Made by a program: the position numbers and the translations under genes | The notes under the pieces: generated by a model | Database searches by the model: none | What the model saw: the letters and a program-made list of their open reading frames with translations, nothing else | Told to the model about the DNA's origin: nothing | Shown: piece by piece, positions 35,150-46,693 of the stretch | How the letters are laid out: every line of letters starts with the position of its first letter | Numbering within the stretch: position 1 is the stretch's first letter | Source: Chenopodium formosanum | Taxonomy: Eukaryota > Streptophyta > Magnoliopsida > Caryophyllales > Amaranthaceae | Direction of reading: 5' to 3' | Assembly: GCA_024500155.1 (NCBI GenBank) | Contig: CM044859.1 | Span: 44,872,003-44,936,002, forward strand | Length of the DNA: 64,000 nt

Positions 35150-35858
35150 CACAACCATATATTAAATCTATTTTAAGACCTTGATAATTTTAGTTACAAA
35201 AATAACTTAGCAAGGCTTCGATATCGCTGTTAGGTTTCGGTAAGTTTATCTCATCTTGGAAGAAAACCTGACTCCCAAGACCCGCTCACAATTCATATAA
35301 CTAAATGACATAAATAACAAGAAAGAGAGAAAAGACGATCTTACCCTTGTCGCATGCTTTCAAAGCCAAGTCTTGGAATTGCAGAGACCTCCTGCGGTAT
35401 CCACCCGTAACTCGACTTGGTCGGTCTCTTACTCGGACTTTAGCTTAGTCGGACCAAAACACTACTCGGGTATTATATGAATTTTAAGGTTTTCTCTGAA
35501 GTGGGGATGCCTTTCTGAGTTCCTACTGAAGTGAATAATCCCAAGATATACCTTAGCTATTTATAAGAGTGCTTCCTTGTGAATTCCTCTCATCTTTCAA
35601 TGTAAGACTATTTCTCAAAAAGATCCCACATGGAAAAAAATTTTGAATTCAATTCCTAGTTAAATAAACCAAGGAATCACTAAGTAACAAGTGTCACATG
35701 GTAAGGTGAAGAACACTTCCTCACTTGATCCCAAGGGAAATCACATTCATTGTGAGCTAACCATATGGCACCCAACCTTGAGCCTCAAGATGGGTAAAGT
35801 TGGGCTGCCACCCTTCGGCCCGCATCCATGACTGCCACTCAGGTCCGCAGCCCGCTAC
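35150..35858 (-). mobile_element. inverted copia LTR fragment with primer-site remnant
   Basis: The reverse complement of the copia LTR family. The LTR terminus is at 35228 (tgttaggtttcgg) and is preceded by ggcttcgatatcgc, the reverse complement of the primer-site sequence. A minus-strand TATA box (TTATAAATAG) is near 35560-35570. U3 is truncated at 35858, where copia element 3 inserted. It corresponds to LTR 1 between about 7220 and 7867. The left edge inside the element is uncertain. Confidence 0.7.
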
Positions 35859-37178
35859 TGAAAGGAATGGTGTCCTTCGAAAAAGTGTATTATTCCGATA
35901 GAGGGTTTGGAATTATCAGAAAGCTAATTATTCATGGAGGTCAAGTGATCGGAAATCCTAGGTGGAGGCCGCTTCCGATCAGTAATATTAATGTATAATT
36001 AATATTACAGATAAATCTGACCAAACCCTTTGGGTCACACCAAAGCAACTAACGAAACGATGCGACGAATTAATTCAGAAGGAATTAACGAGTCTCTCGA
36101 GTAATTAATATTTAGTCGTCGGAAATTCATGCTTGGAGCATTGAAACCGAGAGTTGGAAGTCAAGTCGAAAAATTTAAAAGACGAGAGGAGAAATTTACT
36201 AATTAATCAACAAAATTACCAAAACACCCCTAGCTTCAGAATGCCCTAAGCAAACCAAGCTAGGGGCATATGGCCAAGCACGATGGCTAGGAAGCGCACC
36301 AAGCCGAGCCTAGGCTAGCTGGTGCTTGCTAGCGCATCATGGCTAGCTAGGCTGCCAAGTAGCCCGCACATATTTGCGTGGCATGCTAGCAGGCCCTGAC
36401 CAGCAACCCGCGCATATGTGCATGGCGTGATAGCAGGCCTCAGCCAGCAGTCTACACATATATGCATGGTGTGTTAGCAGGCCTTGGTCAGCAGCCCGCA
36501 CATATGTGTGTGGCATGCTGGGCCAAGTGTGCAACAACAGCCACAACCCACTTAGGGTGCCTTAGTGCCCTAGTGAGGCTGCCACGTAACGCGCGTGGAT
36601 TGGAGGCTTGAGGGTGTAGGTGGTCGGTTATGGGACAGGATTGGGGAGCAAGCTTGGTCCCCCCTTTTCCAAGTGGTCATCACCTAACCTTTCTTCTAAA
36701 TATGCCACTTGTTTAATTCTTAGAAGCTTGATAATTAATTTTATTTTTTTATTTAAAAATAAAATCTCCCATATTAATGCAAGAGCAAATCTCACTCATG
36801 CTTTTACCCATAAATACTTAAGTTGGGGTATTGGGAAAAACACTAGAGTAAGGTGTTGAAAAAGGCATCTCTATTGAGATAACCTTTGAACATATATAAT
36901 TACTCGGGTTTAGGTCGCGCTTAGCTAACCTCTAAGAATTAGACTATTTTCGGGGTCGAGTTGCTGGTGGACTTCCGTTGGAGGTCTTCGTGCGAGCGAG
37001 ACTTAGACCCTTCGAAGTAAGAGCTCTTTTTAATGAGTGTGAAGCACGCGCCAAAGGTATTAATCTCTTTCTTATTCTTGTTGTTTAAGTTAATTATGTT
37101 TTATGATTATATTAATTGTGAGTGTGGTCTTTGCTAGAGTTTCCTTCCGCAGTAAGTCGTACTCATCAAAATCAAACA
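35859..37178 (+). mobile_element. copia 3 5' LTR
   Basis: A 1320-bp LTR. It starts TGAAAGGAATGGTGTCC and ends ATCAAACA. It carries a 44-bp minisatellite in U3, a TATA-like CATAAATAC (36810-36818) and the conserved tactcgggtttaggtcg stretch. The primer site follows at 37179. Confidence 0.88.
36357..36530 (+). repeat. 44-bp minisatellite, four units, in LTR U3
   Basis: Units start at 36357, 36401, 36445 and 36489, a period of exactly 44 bp. Each unit has agcagcccgcacatatgtg-like wording with a cacatatgtg palindrome, then catggcgtg and agcaggcc. Shorter or more diverged forms occur at the same U3 position in the LTRs at 18393-19142 and 30670-31929. Confidence 0.85.
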
Positions 37179-37192
37179 GCGGTAACGGAGCC
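37179..37192 (+). promoter_or_regulatory. copia 3 primer binding site
   Basis: gcggtaacggagcc directly follows the LTR. It agrees with TGGTATCAGAGCC, the complement of initiator tRNA-Met, at about 10 of 13 positions, with substitutions partly different from those at 19143. Confidence 0.6.
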
Positions 37193-38549
37193 TTGCTTAT
37201 TTATTTTTATAATTATATTTTTCAAGGTGTTTTTATGGCTTAATTTTTCTTGTTTTATGTTGCTAATTAGATTATTAGTAGATCGGTTTTACTTTTTTTG
37301 TAAGATCGTATTAAAGCTTTCTTAAGCCCAAAACCAAGATTTTTTTCCCAAAAATAGTGAATTTTTGGTGGAAAAGGTGTTCTAGAAATTGTTTTACACT
37401 TATAGAGCTGTGTTTTTCGCAAAACAACGACTAGAAATGCCATTATCGAGTGATTTTTTCTTTTGACGAAAAATTTTAAGTCTTTCTAACCTTGAATTTT
37501 AATGGCATATTTATGGTGGTTATGTATTTGGTTCTTTCCTTTTTTTATATGCAATTTGAACCTCTTTAAGCATGGTTACTTGGTAGTAATTACTGCTTGA
37601 AAGTTTGGTTTTTATTTTCACATAATTGCAAATCCATTGCATTATGTGCGAAAAATTTGTTCTTTGATGTTTCTAAGTACAAAAGATTCAATCTTTAATT
37701 GTTTTAAGTGATTGAAACTTTGATTTACTAAATTCCATGAATTTTTTGTTGAACCTATGATTTAATCATGTATTTAGTTGATTGGAATCATAAAGTTGAA
37801 TCTTATGTTAGAAATTTCATTTATCTTCAAATTAGAAGATATAATTTTTCAAGGATTCACAAGTTAAAGTTGGAATCTTTATTTGAATATTTGTGTTCAC
37901 AATTCAAACTTCCCTTTATTTGGACAAAATCTGATGATTAATTTAAATTAATAGCAATTTATTAGCCTTGTTAATTATGTTGCACCAAGTTAAACAAATT
38001 TTATTAAAGAATGGTTCTTGGAAATTATTTTGGCTATATACCCTTAATGAATTTTTTAATTTAAGTTGGATTTGTATTAATTTTTCATTTTAGCGCATTT
38101 TAATAATTCTAAAATTAATTTAGAATTGATTATTTGCCACACAAAATATGGGTCGGATACCCAAGGCTATGGCATGAAAATCGAGGCAAAAGCTTTACTT
38201 GGCTAGTCGAGCTAAATAGTAGCCCGCGTGCAGCTGCTAAGTAGGCTCCCTCGAGCTTGTGTACTGCCATTTGCGTGGCTGCTGCTTGCTTCCAGCATCA
38301 TGCCTCGCCAGCCAACAACAAGCAGCAGCATCATGCCATATGCGCACCTTGCGTGCATCGCATGGCTGGCCGTAGCTGGTGCAAGCTTGAGCGGTTGTGT
38401 GCAATGCTCGTGCTTGCTTGGTGCAGCTTGAGTGTTTATGTGGGTCTACCACAAGCTTGTGGCACAATGCGCACAACAGCTTGCTTGTGTGGCCTTTGTG
38501 GCTTGTGTCGCAAGCACGCCCCATAGAAGAGTCGACGCGTATGCGGTAT
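37193..38549 (+). other. copia 3 leader, first part
   Basis: Aligns with 19158-20560 of element 2. It has the same GC-rich segment (38200-38530) with overlapping frames on both strands that are not genes. It is cut at 38549 by the Tat element and resumes at 57817. Confidence 0.7.
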
Positions 38550-40555
38550 TGTAGGGAATAATTTCAAGCATTAACCCCTAGCTTGAACCCCACTGTGATC
38601 ATACACTAAAGTACGGTGGCGTCCAAAAGGGAAGAAGATAGAGTAAAAGAGTCGCCAACAAGTTTTAGGAACTTGTAAACCGTTCATAGGATGAAGGTTA
38701 CACCCCTTAACGATCCAAGAGATCGTCAACTCCATAAGGTCTAGAACCAAATAAGGGTTCGGGGATGATGGTACAAATCCAATCTAAAAGAGATTGAACC
38801 TGCCCTAATAATAGGCCTCTACTTTATTCTGATCGTATTCATGTGCGCTTTTTAATTAACATGCAATCATTAGGTTTAACCCTAAACCTGTTTATCTATG
38901 TTGGTTGAATATTAATGCACAAATAAAACTATTATTGGCGATCATTTGAAATTATAATCACAATTAACCCTAAACAAGATTATTAAATATCTTATTAAGC
39001 GTGATTACAAGTACCAATTCCCTTTAAACATGCAATAAAGGTGTGATCAAGCAATAAATATAAATAATCAAGCAACATAATAAATAATCAATTATAATTG
39101 AAAATAATCATGAAATAATAATATCATCATAAATAAAATGATCATCATCAAAATAATAATAATCATAAATTATAACAATTATAATCATAACCATGTTCAT
39201 GTTAATATTAAAGCATAATAATAGCAAGATCCTAGGCATGATACTAACAAGATTAATAACAAACCCTAGCATGTCACTAAGCAATACAAATCAAATCTTT
39301 AGCCCTAACATCATACTAACAATCATAAATATTAGGAAGAGCATATGAAGCATCGCAGGAATCATAATAAGCATATTTGATATTATAACCTTTTCCCTAA
39401 ACATGATACTAGGAATATCATAATAACAATGTTAACATGATTTCTACATCATAATATCGATAAAAACCATTAAATTACTAGCTTTGATGCTTCGTACCTC
39501 TTTCTAATAACAAAATACACACGTTAGTAACTTCAAGAAAAATAATAATCAAAACAATTAAATTAAATAATTGAAAGAGAGATTTGGGACCAAACCCTCA
39601 AAAATTAAACCTTTCACGTCTAGGGCGAAGACAACTTCGAATATGGCTAGGTGTTTCAAAGTCTTGCAAATGCGGAATTTTGTATGTAAAAACAAAGTTT
39701 AGAGAAAGATAGAAAGATGAATGACTAAGAGAATGAAAGAATTGTAGGCGAATGCTAATTAAAACTGATTGTAGATGAGAACTCGTGAATGATTAGAATT
39801 GGTGAATGAAAACGGAATTTTTAATACGTTATTTATAGAGAAATCAGCCAAAAAGATAAAATAAACAAAACAGAGTCTGACGCACAAAAAACAGAGCTGG
39901 CGCAAACCCTGGCTAACTGGCGCTAGGCACCAACACTAGCGCCAGGCCTGGTTCCAAACGCCAATGTCTGGGGTCAGGCGCCAAGCCTATTTTTAACGCG
40001 TTTTCGAAAATTAGATAAGTTTGACGTACTGAGGATAAAATCATATAATTTCCTCGAAAATGCTATTTGATTTTAATTAAAACTCTGAAAGGTCAACAAA
40101 AGTCAATTTATCAATGCTAATTGAATTAGGAATGAAAAGAACCTTCAAGAAGATTCTAGAAGACTAAAACCATTCCTAAATGCATTAGGAATGATAAATC
40201 ATATTAGGCCCTCCCCTAGATTATTGGGCCGTATATAAGGCTTAAATCGGGCCCAGTTTAGTAAATTGGCCATAATTTCCTCAATATTCATCGGAATTGG
40301 GCTTATAATATATCGTTGGAAAGGTCTTTGCAAGCCCCATCCAACTACACTACTATTGGACCCATATCATGTACCAACCAAACTGGATTGACTGCTTTCT
40401 TAAAATAGGTTTTCAAAAACAGAGAGAAGAGAAAAGAAATTAGAACTATCCGCAACACTAGACTTTCCACACTTTCACTTCATTTGATTATGATTCGACG
40501 CGAAAGGTACTCATCACTGGGTTTGGTTTTGGGGAGACACAAATGGGTGTCTACA
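38550..40555 (-). mobile_element. 3' LTR of the complete Tat element
   Basis: 2006 bp. On the element strand it runs TGTAGACACCCATTTGTG to TTCCCTACA. It has a TATA box CTATAAATA (39830-39838, minus strand), a GGCGCC-type cluster (about 39897-39990), and an AT-rich aataatcat microsatellite (about 39050-39200). The polypurine tract abuts its upper end. Confidence 0.93.
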
Positions 40556-40576
40556 GAAGCCCCCACTTTGATTGAG
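40556..40576 (-). promoter_or_regulatory. polypurine tract
   Basis: The minus strand reads AAAGTGGGGGCTTC immediately before the 3' LTR start. This is the plus-strand DNA priming site of LTR elements. A related tract precedes the LTR at 34011. Confidence 0.8.
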
Positions 40577-41112
40577 TTTGGAGAAACGCAAGTTTTGTAA
40601 ACAAAAGTCAAAGTATCGATAGGGACGGAGAATGATTCAGAACGTTCTGCGATCCTAAATCACTCTTGTAACGCCGATACCTGCAAAACTAGCGTTAGTC
40701 AAACAGATAAAAAGAGTTAAGAAACGCGTATCTTGCACCGTAGAGCACACGTCTCTGAAAATAACCAATTGTCGTCGCTTTACTGTTTTGATGACCTTCT
40801 GCAAGCTAGAGAATGCCATCCCGCTTGAAAACCGCTACGCCTGTAACTGCTTCCAATTTGGAAGAATGCTTCGCCTGAAACGATCCTCCTCCACTTTGAT
40901 AATATTCCACGTCCAAGGGAACATCATCGAAGACTATTTGTCTTGAAATCATCCTCAGTTGTTTGTGACACACTCCGCAAGCTAGGGAATGCCGTCGAAG
41001 ATATTTTTGCTTAAAGTTATCCTTACTTGATGCGATAATTTTCCAAAGGAAATTATCGAAGACCCACGCTTGTCGATCTTTAAAAGTTCGCCTGAACTTT
41101 GCTTCCATTATG

Positions 41113-41220
41113 CCTGTACGTCGGCGCTTCTATTGCTTTGAACCTGTACGTCGGTGCTTTTTTGCGAATGAACCTATATGTCGGTGCTTTTTGTTAGTGA
41201 GCTAATGCTTAGGTGCTTTA
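41113..41220 (+). repeat. 30-bp tandem repeat
   Basis: Three clear units start at 41113, 41143 and 41173 (core cctgtacgtcggtgcttt), and a degraded fourth follows near 41202. The role is unknown. Confidence 0.7.
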
Positions 41221-41388
41221 AGCTAAGTGAGGCGACCTTTCATCAGGTCGATCACTTTACGTAATCAAGCCAATTACTAAATCATGTAAAATTTCTTAGA
41301 GGGGCTAACTGGCGTACCAAGGAACCCAAAAATATGTTGCAGAAGGGTAGAACAATCTCACCTAGTGGCTGGGTGTTCTGGCGCCGCT

Positions 41389-41513
41389 GAAAAGCTATCA
41401 GCGCTAAATAATTAGCCTTAGCGCCGAGCGCTGAGATTGGCGCCAGGTGCCAAGCCTAATTTTTGACCCCAATGCTTAGGGCTTGGCGCCAGCACGGGGA
41501 TTTCCTTAAATAC
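41389..41513 (+). promoter_or_regulatory. candidate promoter of the PMD-like gene (GGCGCC cluster and TATA-like box)
   Basis: Three GGCGCC hexamers and several variants (41389-41492) are followed by TTAAATAC (41506-41513). A coding start lies 620 bp downstream, with a possible leader intron between. The layout copies the LTR promoter, where GGCGCC clusters precede CTATAAATA. Promoter activity is inferred only. Confidence 0.4.
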
Positions 41514-42134
41514 CCCTTTCCTCTTCATTTCGCTGCTTGCTCGTCGCGAAAATGCTCGAAAAAACCCTGAAACTTCAATTGCTCGGTTCTTGCTTGTTTC
41601 TCAACCGAATTCACTCAAATTTGTTGCAAATCAAAGCTCTTTTCATCTATTTTCCCAATCTATGTAAGTTTTTCTCAAACTCACATCAGTTTTTATGAAT
41701 TTTTGGCATGTTTATTCACGAATTTTATGTAAATTCGAAATTAAAAGTTGCTCAATTTGCTTTGTTTGTCAAATTTTTTGCCATAAAATTGCTTGATTAT
41801 GTTTATATATTTTCTTTGGGAGTAATTTGAGACTTGTTTGACTCAATTTGGTGAAGAAATGAGCAATTTGCCATTGTTGGACCTCCTAAGGTTGTGAAGA
41901 ACAATGTGACTTGTTCTTGATGTTTTTGCTAGCAATTCTTGTCCAATTTGTAACAATAATTACTATGGTGTTTCTAGAAATTGTGTGATTACTTGAAAAA
42001 TGCCGTTATGCTCAATTTGAATTTCTGCTCTGTTTTAGTACGTACTTTGTTTTTTTGCGGACATAGTATTATGCGGCTAGGCGAACCTTAGATACTATAG
42101 AACCTTAATTTATGATGTTTTTGCACAATTTAGT

Positions 42135-44502
42135 ATGGCTAGACAGCGATGCTCGGGTTCACGGTCTCGAATCAATCGACGGGAGCACGAGCCCGTAGAG
42201 GATGACGTCACACCTTCTACTTCGCTTGGTCGACTCCCTAAGTGGGATGAGCGGACCCTGTTCTTCGCCCCCGTCCACCACATTCCTGAGAGGGTGAGAC
42301 GGGGCATCACGGTCGGGAGGACGCGCTATCACGGTTCCGGCTGTGATGGTTTGGGCGATTTGTACAACATATACATCGCCGGGGATCTTGAGACGAGACT
42401 CCTATGGGAGTCTTGCGGAGTGGCTACCCTGTTCGAGACCTCCGAGGCTATGGTTGCCTCCACTGGGGGTCACCATGTAGTGCGCGCTTTGGTGGAGTTC
42501 TTTTGGGAAACCACCAACACTTTCCATTTCCCTTGGGGCGAGATGATGGTCACCCCTACGGACTTCAGTCTCATTACAGGACTGGAATTCAACTCTATGC
42601 CACTGGCGTTCGACAGTGCAATCGACGTCTTTTCTTCGGAGGTCGAGGAGCTGTTGGGGTCGATCGTTATTCAGGCCCGAGCTGAGGTCGAGACGACTCA
42701 GTTTAGTGCTAGGAGAATTCGTCGCTCGACGTTGGCAGCGGCTTTGGATGACGATGCGACCACCCGAGAGCAGCAGGTACGCATCTTTGCGCGGATGTTG
42801 TTGTCAGGGACATTCTCCCCTGCCAAAGGTAGTAGGGCGTTGCTCTAATATCTTCTTGCTGTCCGTGATCTCCATCGGATCGGGACTTATGACTGGGCCA
42901 CCTTGGCCTACGCTGTTTTCGTTCGCGCACTGAGGGACTCGTGTCGGCACCGGTTCTTTGGGACGAACGTCACTTTGTCTGCCTTTTGGAAGGTCGTAGA
43001 GGTAAACATTATTCCCTATAAAGTTTAGCTCTACATTTCAGTTAGCATTTACTCACAATTTTAACTCCTTGAAGATCAAGTTCTACGAGCACTTCCCCTC
43101 TGCTGCGCCGACGAGACCATTGCCGCGCGGATTTCCAGTGAGTGCTTCTTGGGGCGGCCGCCATGTGGATATGTCTACTACACATGTCTGGAACTGGATC
43201 ATCGTGGTACGCCTTTTTATTACTTATTTTCTTTTTCGCGATGCTTTAGTTATACTCTCGCCTGATTGATGTTCTTTGTAGGGGCCTGAGATGGTACCGG
43301 CCGTGGGGCGGCTGGACAGTCCCTAGGTTAGCCACACATTGTTCTGATGAGCGTCACTACTTCCTGGGGACTTATGGGGCGATCGCGTACTTAGGAGAGA
43401 GGGTTGCTAGACAACATTCCTCTGATGTTTTCGTCGTTCCTACTTCTCCACCACGTCATATGTTCGACGACGTGCGGTTGTTGAGCATGTCTGAGGGAGC
43501 TAGTACCCCTTGGCGGTCCTACGTGATCCTTGGGCGGTGCTATGCTGAGGAGCTACTATCGTTGTTAGCTCCAGCCCTCGTACCGGCTGAGGATGTGAGG
43601 GTAAGATTTTTCAGCTTTTACTTTCCATTAAGTAGCCCCCAAGTAATGTTTTACTGATTTTTTTGCTTTATCAGGACAGTGCTACTGAGTTCGTGCCACC
43701 CCGTATGTCTATCCACTACCAGGGGACGTATGGGCCGATTTAGGAGATGATTCCTCCGGCTCCCGACTCGAGTAAGTCTAGTTATTCGCATTTGATTCCT
43801 CGGCACTAGACTCGAGTAAGTCTAGTTATTCGCATTTTTTTTCCATATATCATGCATATTTACTGACTTATTTCTTTGACAGTTTTTGCGCGAGGTGATT
43901 TCGGCGATGGCACGATGTATAGATGCCTTCTGGAGCTAGCTCGTCCGGATGAGGAACGCAGCCACCTGCCGTCGGGATGACGTCATCCGAGAGGTAGTTT
44001 TTCTCTATATATATATTTATTGTATTACCGCTTCGATTTTGCCTTGTTTCTGATTTAATTCTTTTTGCAGGGCCAGCCTATTGCTTCTCACACCCGCACG
44101 AGACCTGAGGGGCAGAGGGATCTGGCGAGGTCTAGCTCGAGACGTCGTCGTACTACGTCAGGGGGTAGAGGTAGTCGCTCTGAGGCTACTCGTGCTGACG
44201 TTGCACAGGGCTCGTGATCTTCTTCTGAGGGTGCTCATGCTACACCGGTAGGAGAGGCTACCTCGGCTTTCAGAGGTGGTGGGATGTACGAGGTAGGCTC
44301 GTCATCGCAGCAGCCTCCGTAGCCTCAGCCTCAGGTTGATCCTGGGTGGAGTGGACCTACATTGAGTCTTCCTCCTCCTGTGGAAACTGGAGCTGGAGAT
44401 GGAGCTGGTGGAGAGGTGACTCCTCGTACGGCGCAATTTTATTTTATGATGGGCATACGTCCTCCGGCGCCGTAGTTTGTTCCTGTGTATATTTTATTTT
44501 GA
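42135..44502 (+). pseudogene. plant-mobile-domain-like gene, antisense to pol, six exons, decayed
   Basis: Exon 1 (42135-43001) encodes motifs typical of the plant mobile domain, including FHFPWGEMMVTPTDFSLITG and RIGTYDWATLAYA. Proposed introns with GT-AG ends are 43002-43074, 43207-43281, 43601-43674, about 43772-43882 and 43994-44070. Exons 2 and 3 continue with IKFYEHFPSA and RWYRPWGGWTVPRLATH. Exon 6 is Arg/Ser-rich, then Pro/Gly-rich, and ends at TGA 44500. In-frame stops are at 42846 (TAA), 43741 (TAG), and in exons 5 and 6. Several fit CAG to TAG or CGA to TGA. Frames between exons 2 and 3 and between 4 and 5 no longer agree. Some host PMD proteins act in silencing and development; here the gene is a passenger of the retroelement. 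Being antisense explains how introns survived RNA-mediated copying. The domain assignment is from motif memory. Confidence 0.72.
43749..43837 (+). repeat. tandem duplication of exon end plus splice donor
   Basis: Two copies of a unit of 44-45 bp lie side by side (43749-43793 and 43794-43837). Each contains actcgagtaagtctagttat and thus a GTAAGT-type donor. Either donor could end exon 4. Confidence 0.8.
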
Positions 44503-45175
44503 CTTTTCATAGAACTTTGCCTTAGACTCATTATTTTTAAACACATTTTATTTATGCTATTATGAGTTTATTTTGTTTGTTATTATTATGTGTATGTTTG
44601 TGTGTGCAAGAAAAATGTGACAGAAAATTTTGCGTAAAAATTTCGTCATTTTTATTATTGATGGAGGGTATCCGACTATCTCCCCCAAAAAGAAAAAATA
44701 AAAAAGGAGAAAATCAAATAAAATGTCGGGTGTATAGAAAAAAAAAGAAAAACTTGGAAATTAATTTAAATAAAGTCCAAAAAAGAATAATATAATTAAT
44801 ATAGGAGCTATTTTAGTTAATTAAGAAAAAGGATAAAAAAGATGTTTAAGAAAGATAAACGGAGCCATAAAGTCATTAGCCGACTCGAGTTTAGGATTAA
44901 AAACGCAAGTTAAGCAAGCGCACCTGATGTGGCAACTTGGCGCCAGCTGGCACCACAAAATGGCGCGTGGCGCCAGGCGCTACACTTGGCGTGTGGCGCC
45001 AAGCGCTGGCGGCTGGCGCCAATTACGGGGTTTGACGCAAATTGACGCTGATGCCGTATTTCACTCTGATTAAAACTTCTCGCAATTTGTGTATAAATAG
45101 CCCCCTGCCCAGCCGATTCATCTCATAATTTCAGCAAATAAAATAATTCTTTCCCTTAGAAAAAATACTAATACC
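44503..45175 (+). promoter_or_regulatory. spacer and candidate promoter of the DUF7745-like gene
   Basis: Positions 44640-44720 carry an A-rich tract with ggagggtatccgactatctcc, shared with 450-500. A cluster with four GGCGCC hexamers spans 44939-45023. A canonical plant TATA box, TATAAATAG, lies at 45092-45100, about 75 bp before the ATG at 45176, leaving room for a short leader. There is no gene in this interval. Confidence 0.55.
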
Positions 45176-46693
45176 ATGTCTTTAGTCACCAAAACCTTCA
45201 CCCAATACACTCATGAATGGTGTCGATCTCTTAATGCTAGAGACAAAAAAGAATTAGATTTGTTTCACTTGGGGGGAATTTATGGCATCAAAGGGGTAGA
45301 TCCTGACTTAGATTTCATACATACCGCTCTAGAATTTTGGAAGTTGATACTCATTGTTTTAGAATAGGGTATGATGAGATTAGCCCTTTGCCAGAGGAAT
45401 TTGGTGCTATTTTAGGCTTCCCTGCAATAGACCTTATAGTAATCCCTAGAGTAGATGCATATTATTATAAGGATTTTGAGCGCTTCTTTAATTTAAAAGA
45501 AAGGGATTTATCAAAATTAGTAGATGGCAACATAGTGAATTTGAAAGAATTTGCACGCCATTATTTTGATAAACCTCATTCTGAATCTTTTCATATATAT
45601 AGAAGAAGGGCGTTCTTATTTTGCATGCTTAACCAATTTTTTCTTAGTAGTGGTAAAAATAATGAAGGCCAATCAATTATAACCACAGTTTAGAACAAAT
45701 TGAATCAGGGAGAAATCCAATGCCATTGATAGTTGGAGAGACTATGATTAGTCTTGATGAACTGAAAAGGGACCCAAAAGCACCTTTTCGCGGCTCTCCA
45801 ATTTTATTACAGGTAGAAAAATAATAATTTTAATTACAGAAAACAAAAAATATATTTTTGTATAGTAATAATAATTTATTTTGCATTGCAATTTTTTTTT
45901 ACAGATATGGCTAATGGAAAGGCTAGGATTAATTAGCCCTCTGGACGATATTGAGAAGTATCCCCCTAATTGCTTCGTGAGAAGGAAGAAACGCTTCCCT
46001 AAAAGTTGGCGCCATGGGTGGAGAAAAGTCTTTGAATCTCGTGATTTTGCTATCAAGTGGGTCGTCCCGTGGTGGAAAATAGAAAGGATGGTTGGTGTTA
46101 ACAAGCAACCTTTCTGCCGTCTTCCAAGCTTGTCTCGTATGACTTATTATTACCCCTGCAGGGTAAAAAGACAATATGGCTTGCTTCAGAATATTTCTTC
46201 CGGGGATCTTCGTCCTCCCTATGAGTACCCTGTTTCTTAAGAAGTAGACAGATTTGATGCTTATTGGAGTACTATACCTTTATGGGAAGTGATTACCCAA
46301 AAGGTTCCTCCTTCTTTTCCCAATGATGTGAAGAAGTGGTTGCTGAAGAAACCTTCGAAGGATTCGAAGAAGGATCAGGGTAAAACTAATGTGAAGAGTC
46401 GTCTGGGTGACAGGGTGATTCCTGCCAAGGAACGCCTAGGTGCAAGAATTGAATTCAAAACACCTGCAATACCTAGGAAGAAAGGTGCTACCAAAGATAA
46501 AGGAAAAAGGAAAGTTGACACCACAATTAAAAAAGTTTGGGTGGAAAAAAAGCATGGAGTATTAGCTGAAGGGGAGACTATCTACTCTAAGATTGAATGT
46601 AGGTCCTCTAAAGGATGCTTACTAGCTAAAGTTATGGATGAGGAGGAGGAAGCAGACAAGAATTGGAAAAGGGCTAAAGAAAAGAAAGATTAG
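45176..46693 (+). pseudogene. DUF7745-like gene, antisense to pol, two exons, decayed
   Basis: Starts at ATG 45176 (MSLVTKTFTQYTHEW). Exon 1 has DLFHLGGIYGIKG, THCFRIGYDEISPLPEEF and YRRRAFLFCMLNQFFL. The wording (FW, then CF, then L-P-EE-LG-P) matches what I recall of DUF7745, a family of unknown function common in antisense ORFs of plant Tat-type elements. A 92-nt intron (45813-45904; aggtagaa to ttttacag) separates exon 2, which begins IWLMERLGLISP and has a Lys-rich tail ending at 46693. Damage: a one-base frameshift near 45340, another near 45685, and TAA at 46238 (CAA to TAA would explain it). Without these the product would be roughly 480-500 aa. Function is unknown. Confidence 0.68.

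Larger units (their letters stand above)
40577..42134. other. 3' tract and upstream region of the PMD-like gene
   Basis: On the plus strand this is the upstream region of the gene at 42135. A 30-bp tandem repeat lies at 41113-41220, a GGCGCC cluster at 41389-41492 and a TATA-like TTAAATAC at 41506-41513. A possible 5' UTR intron donor (ctatgtaagttt) is near 41662. The 100-aa minus-strand frame at 40806-41108 has internally repetitive wording and no recognisable domain; I do not call it a gene. Confidence 0.5.

Noticed and set aside
40806..41108. 100-aa minus-strand frame after the Tat polypurine tract
   Set aside because: Internally repetitive wording, no domain, and not preserved in the gag-only relative. 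It could still be a remnant, but support is too weak.
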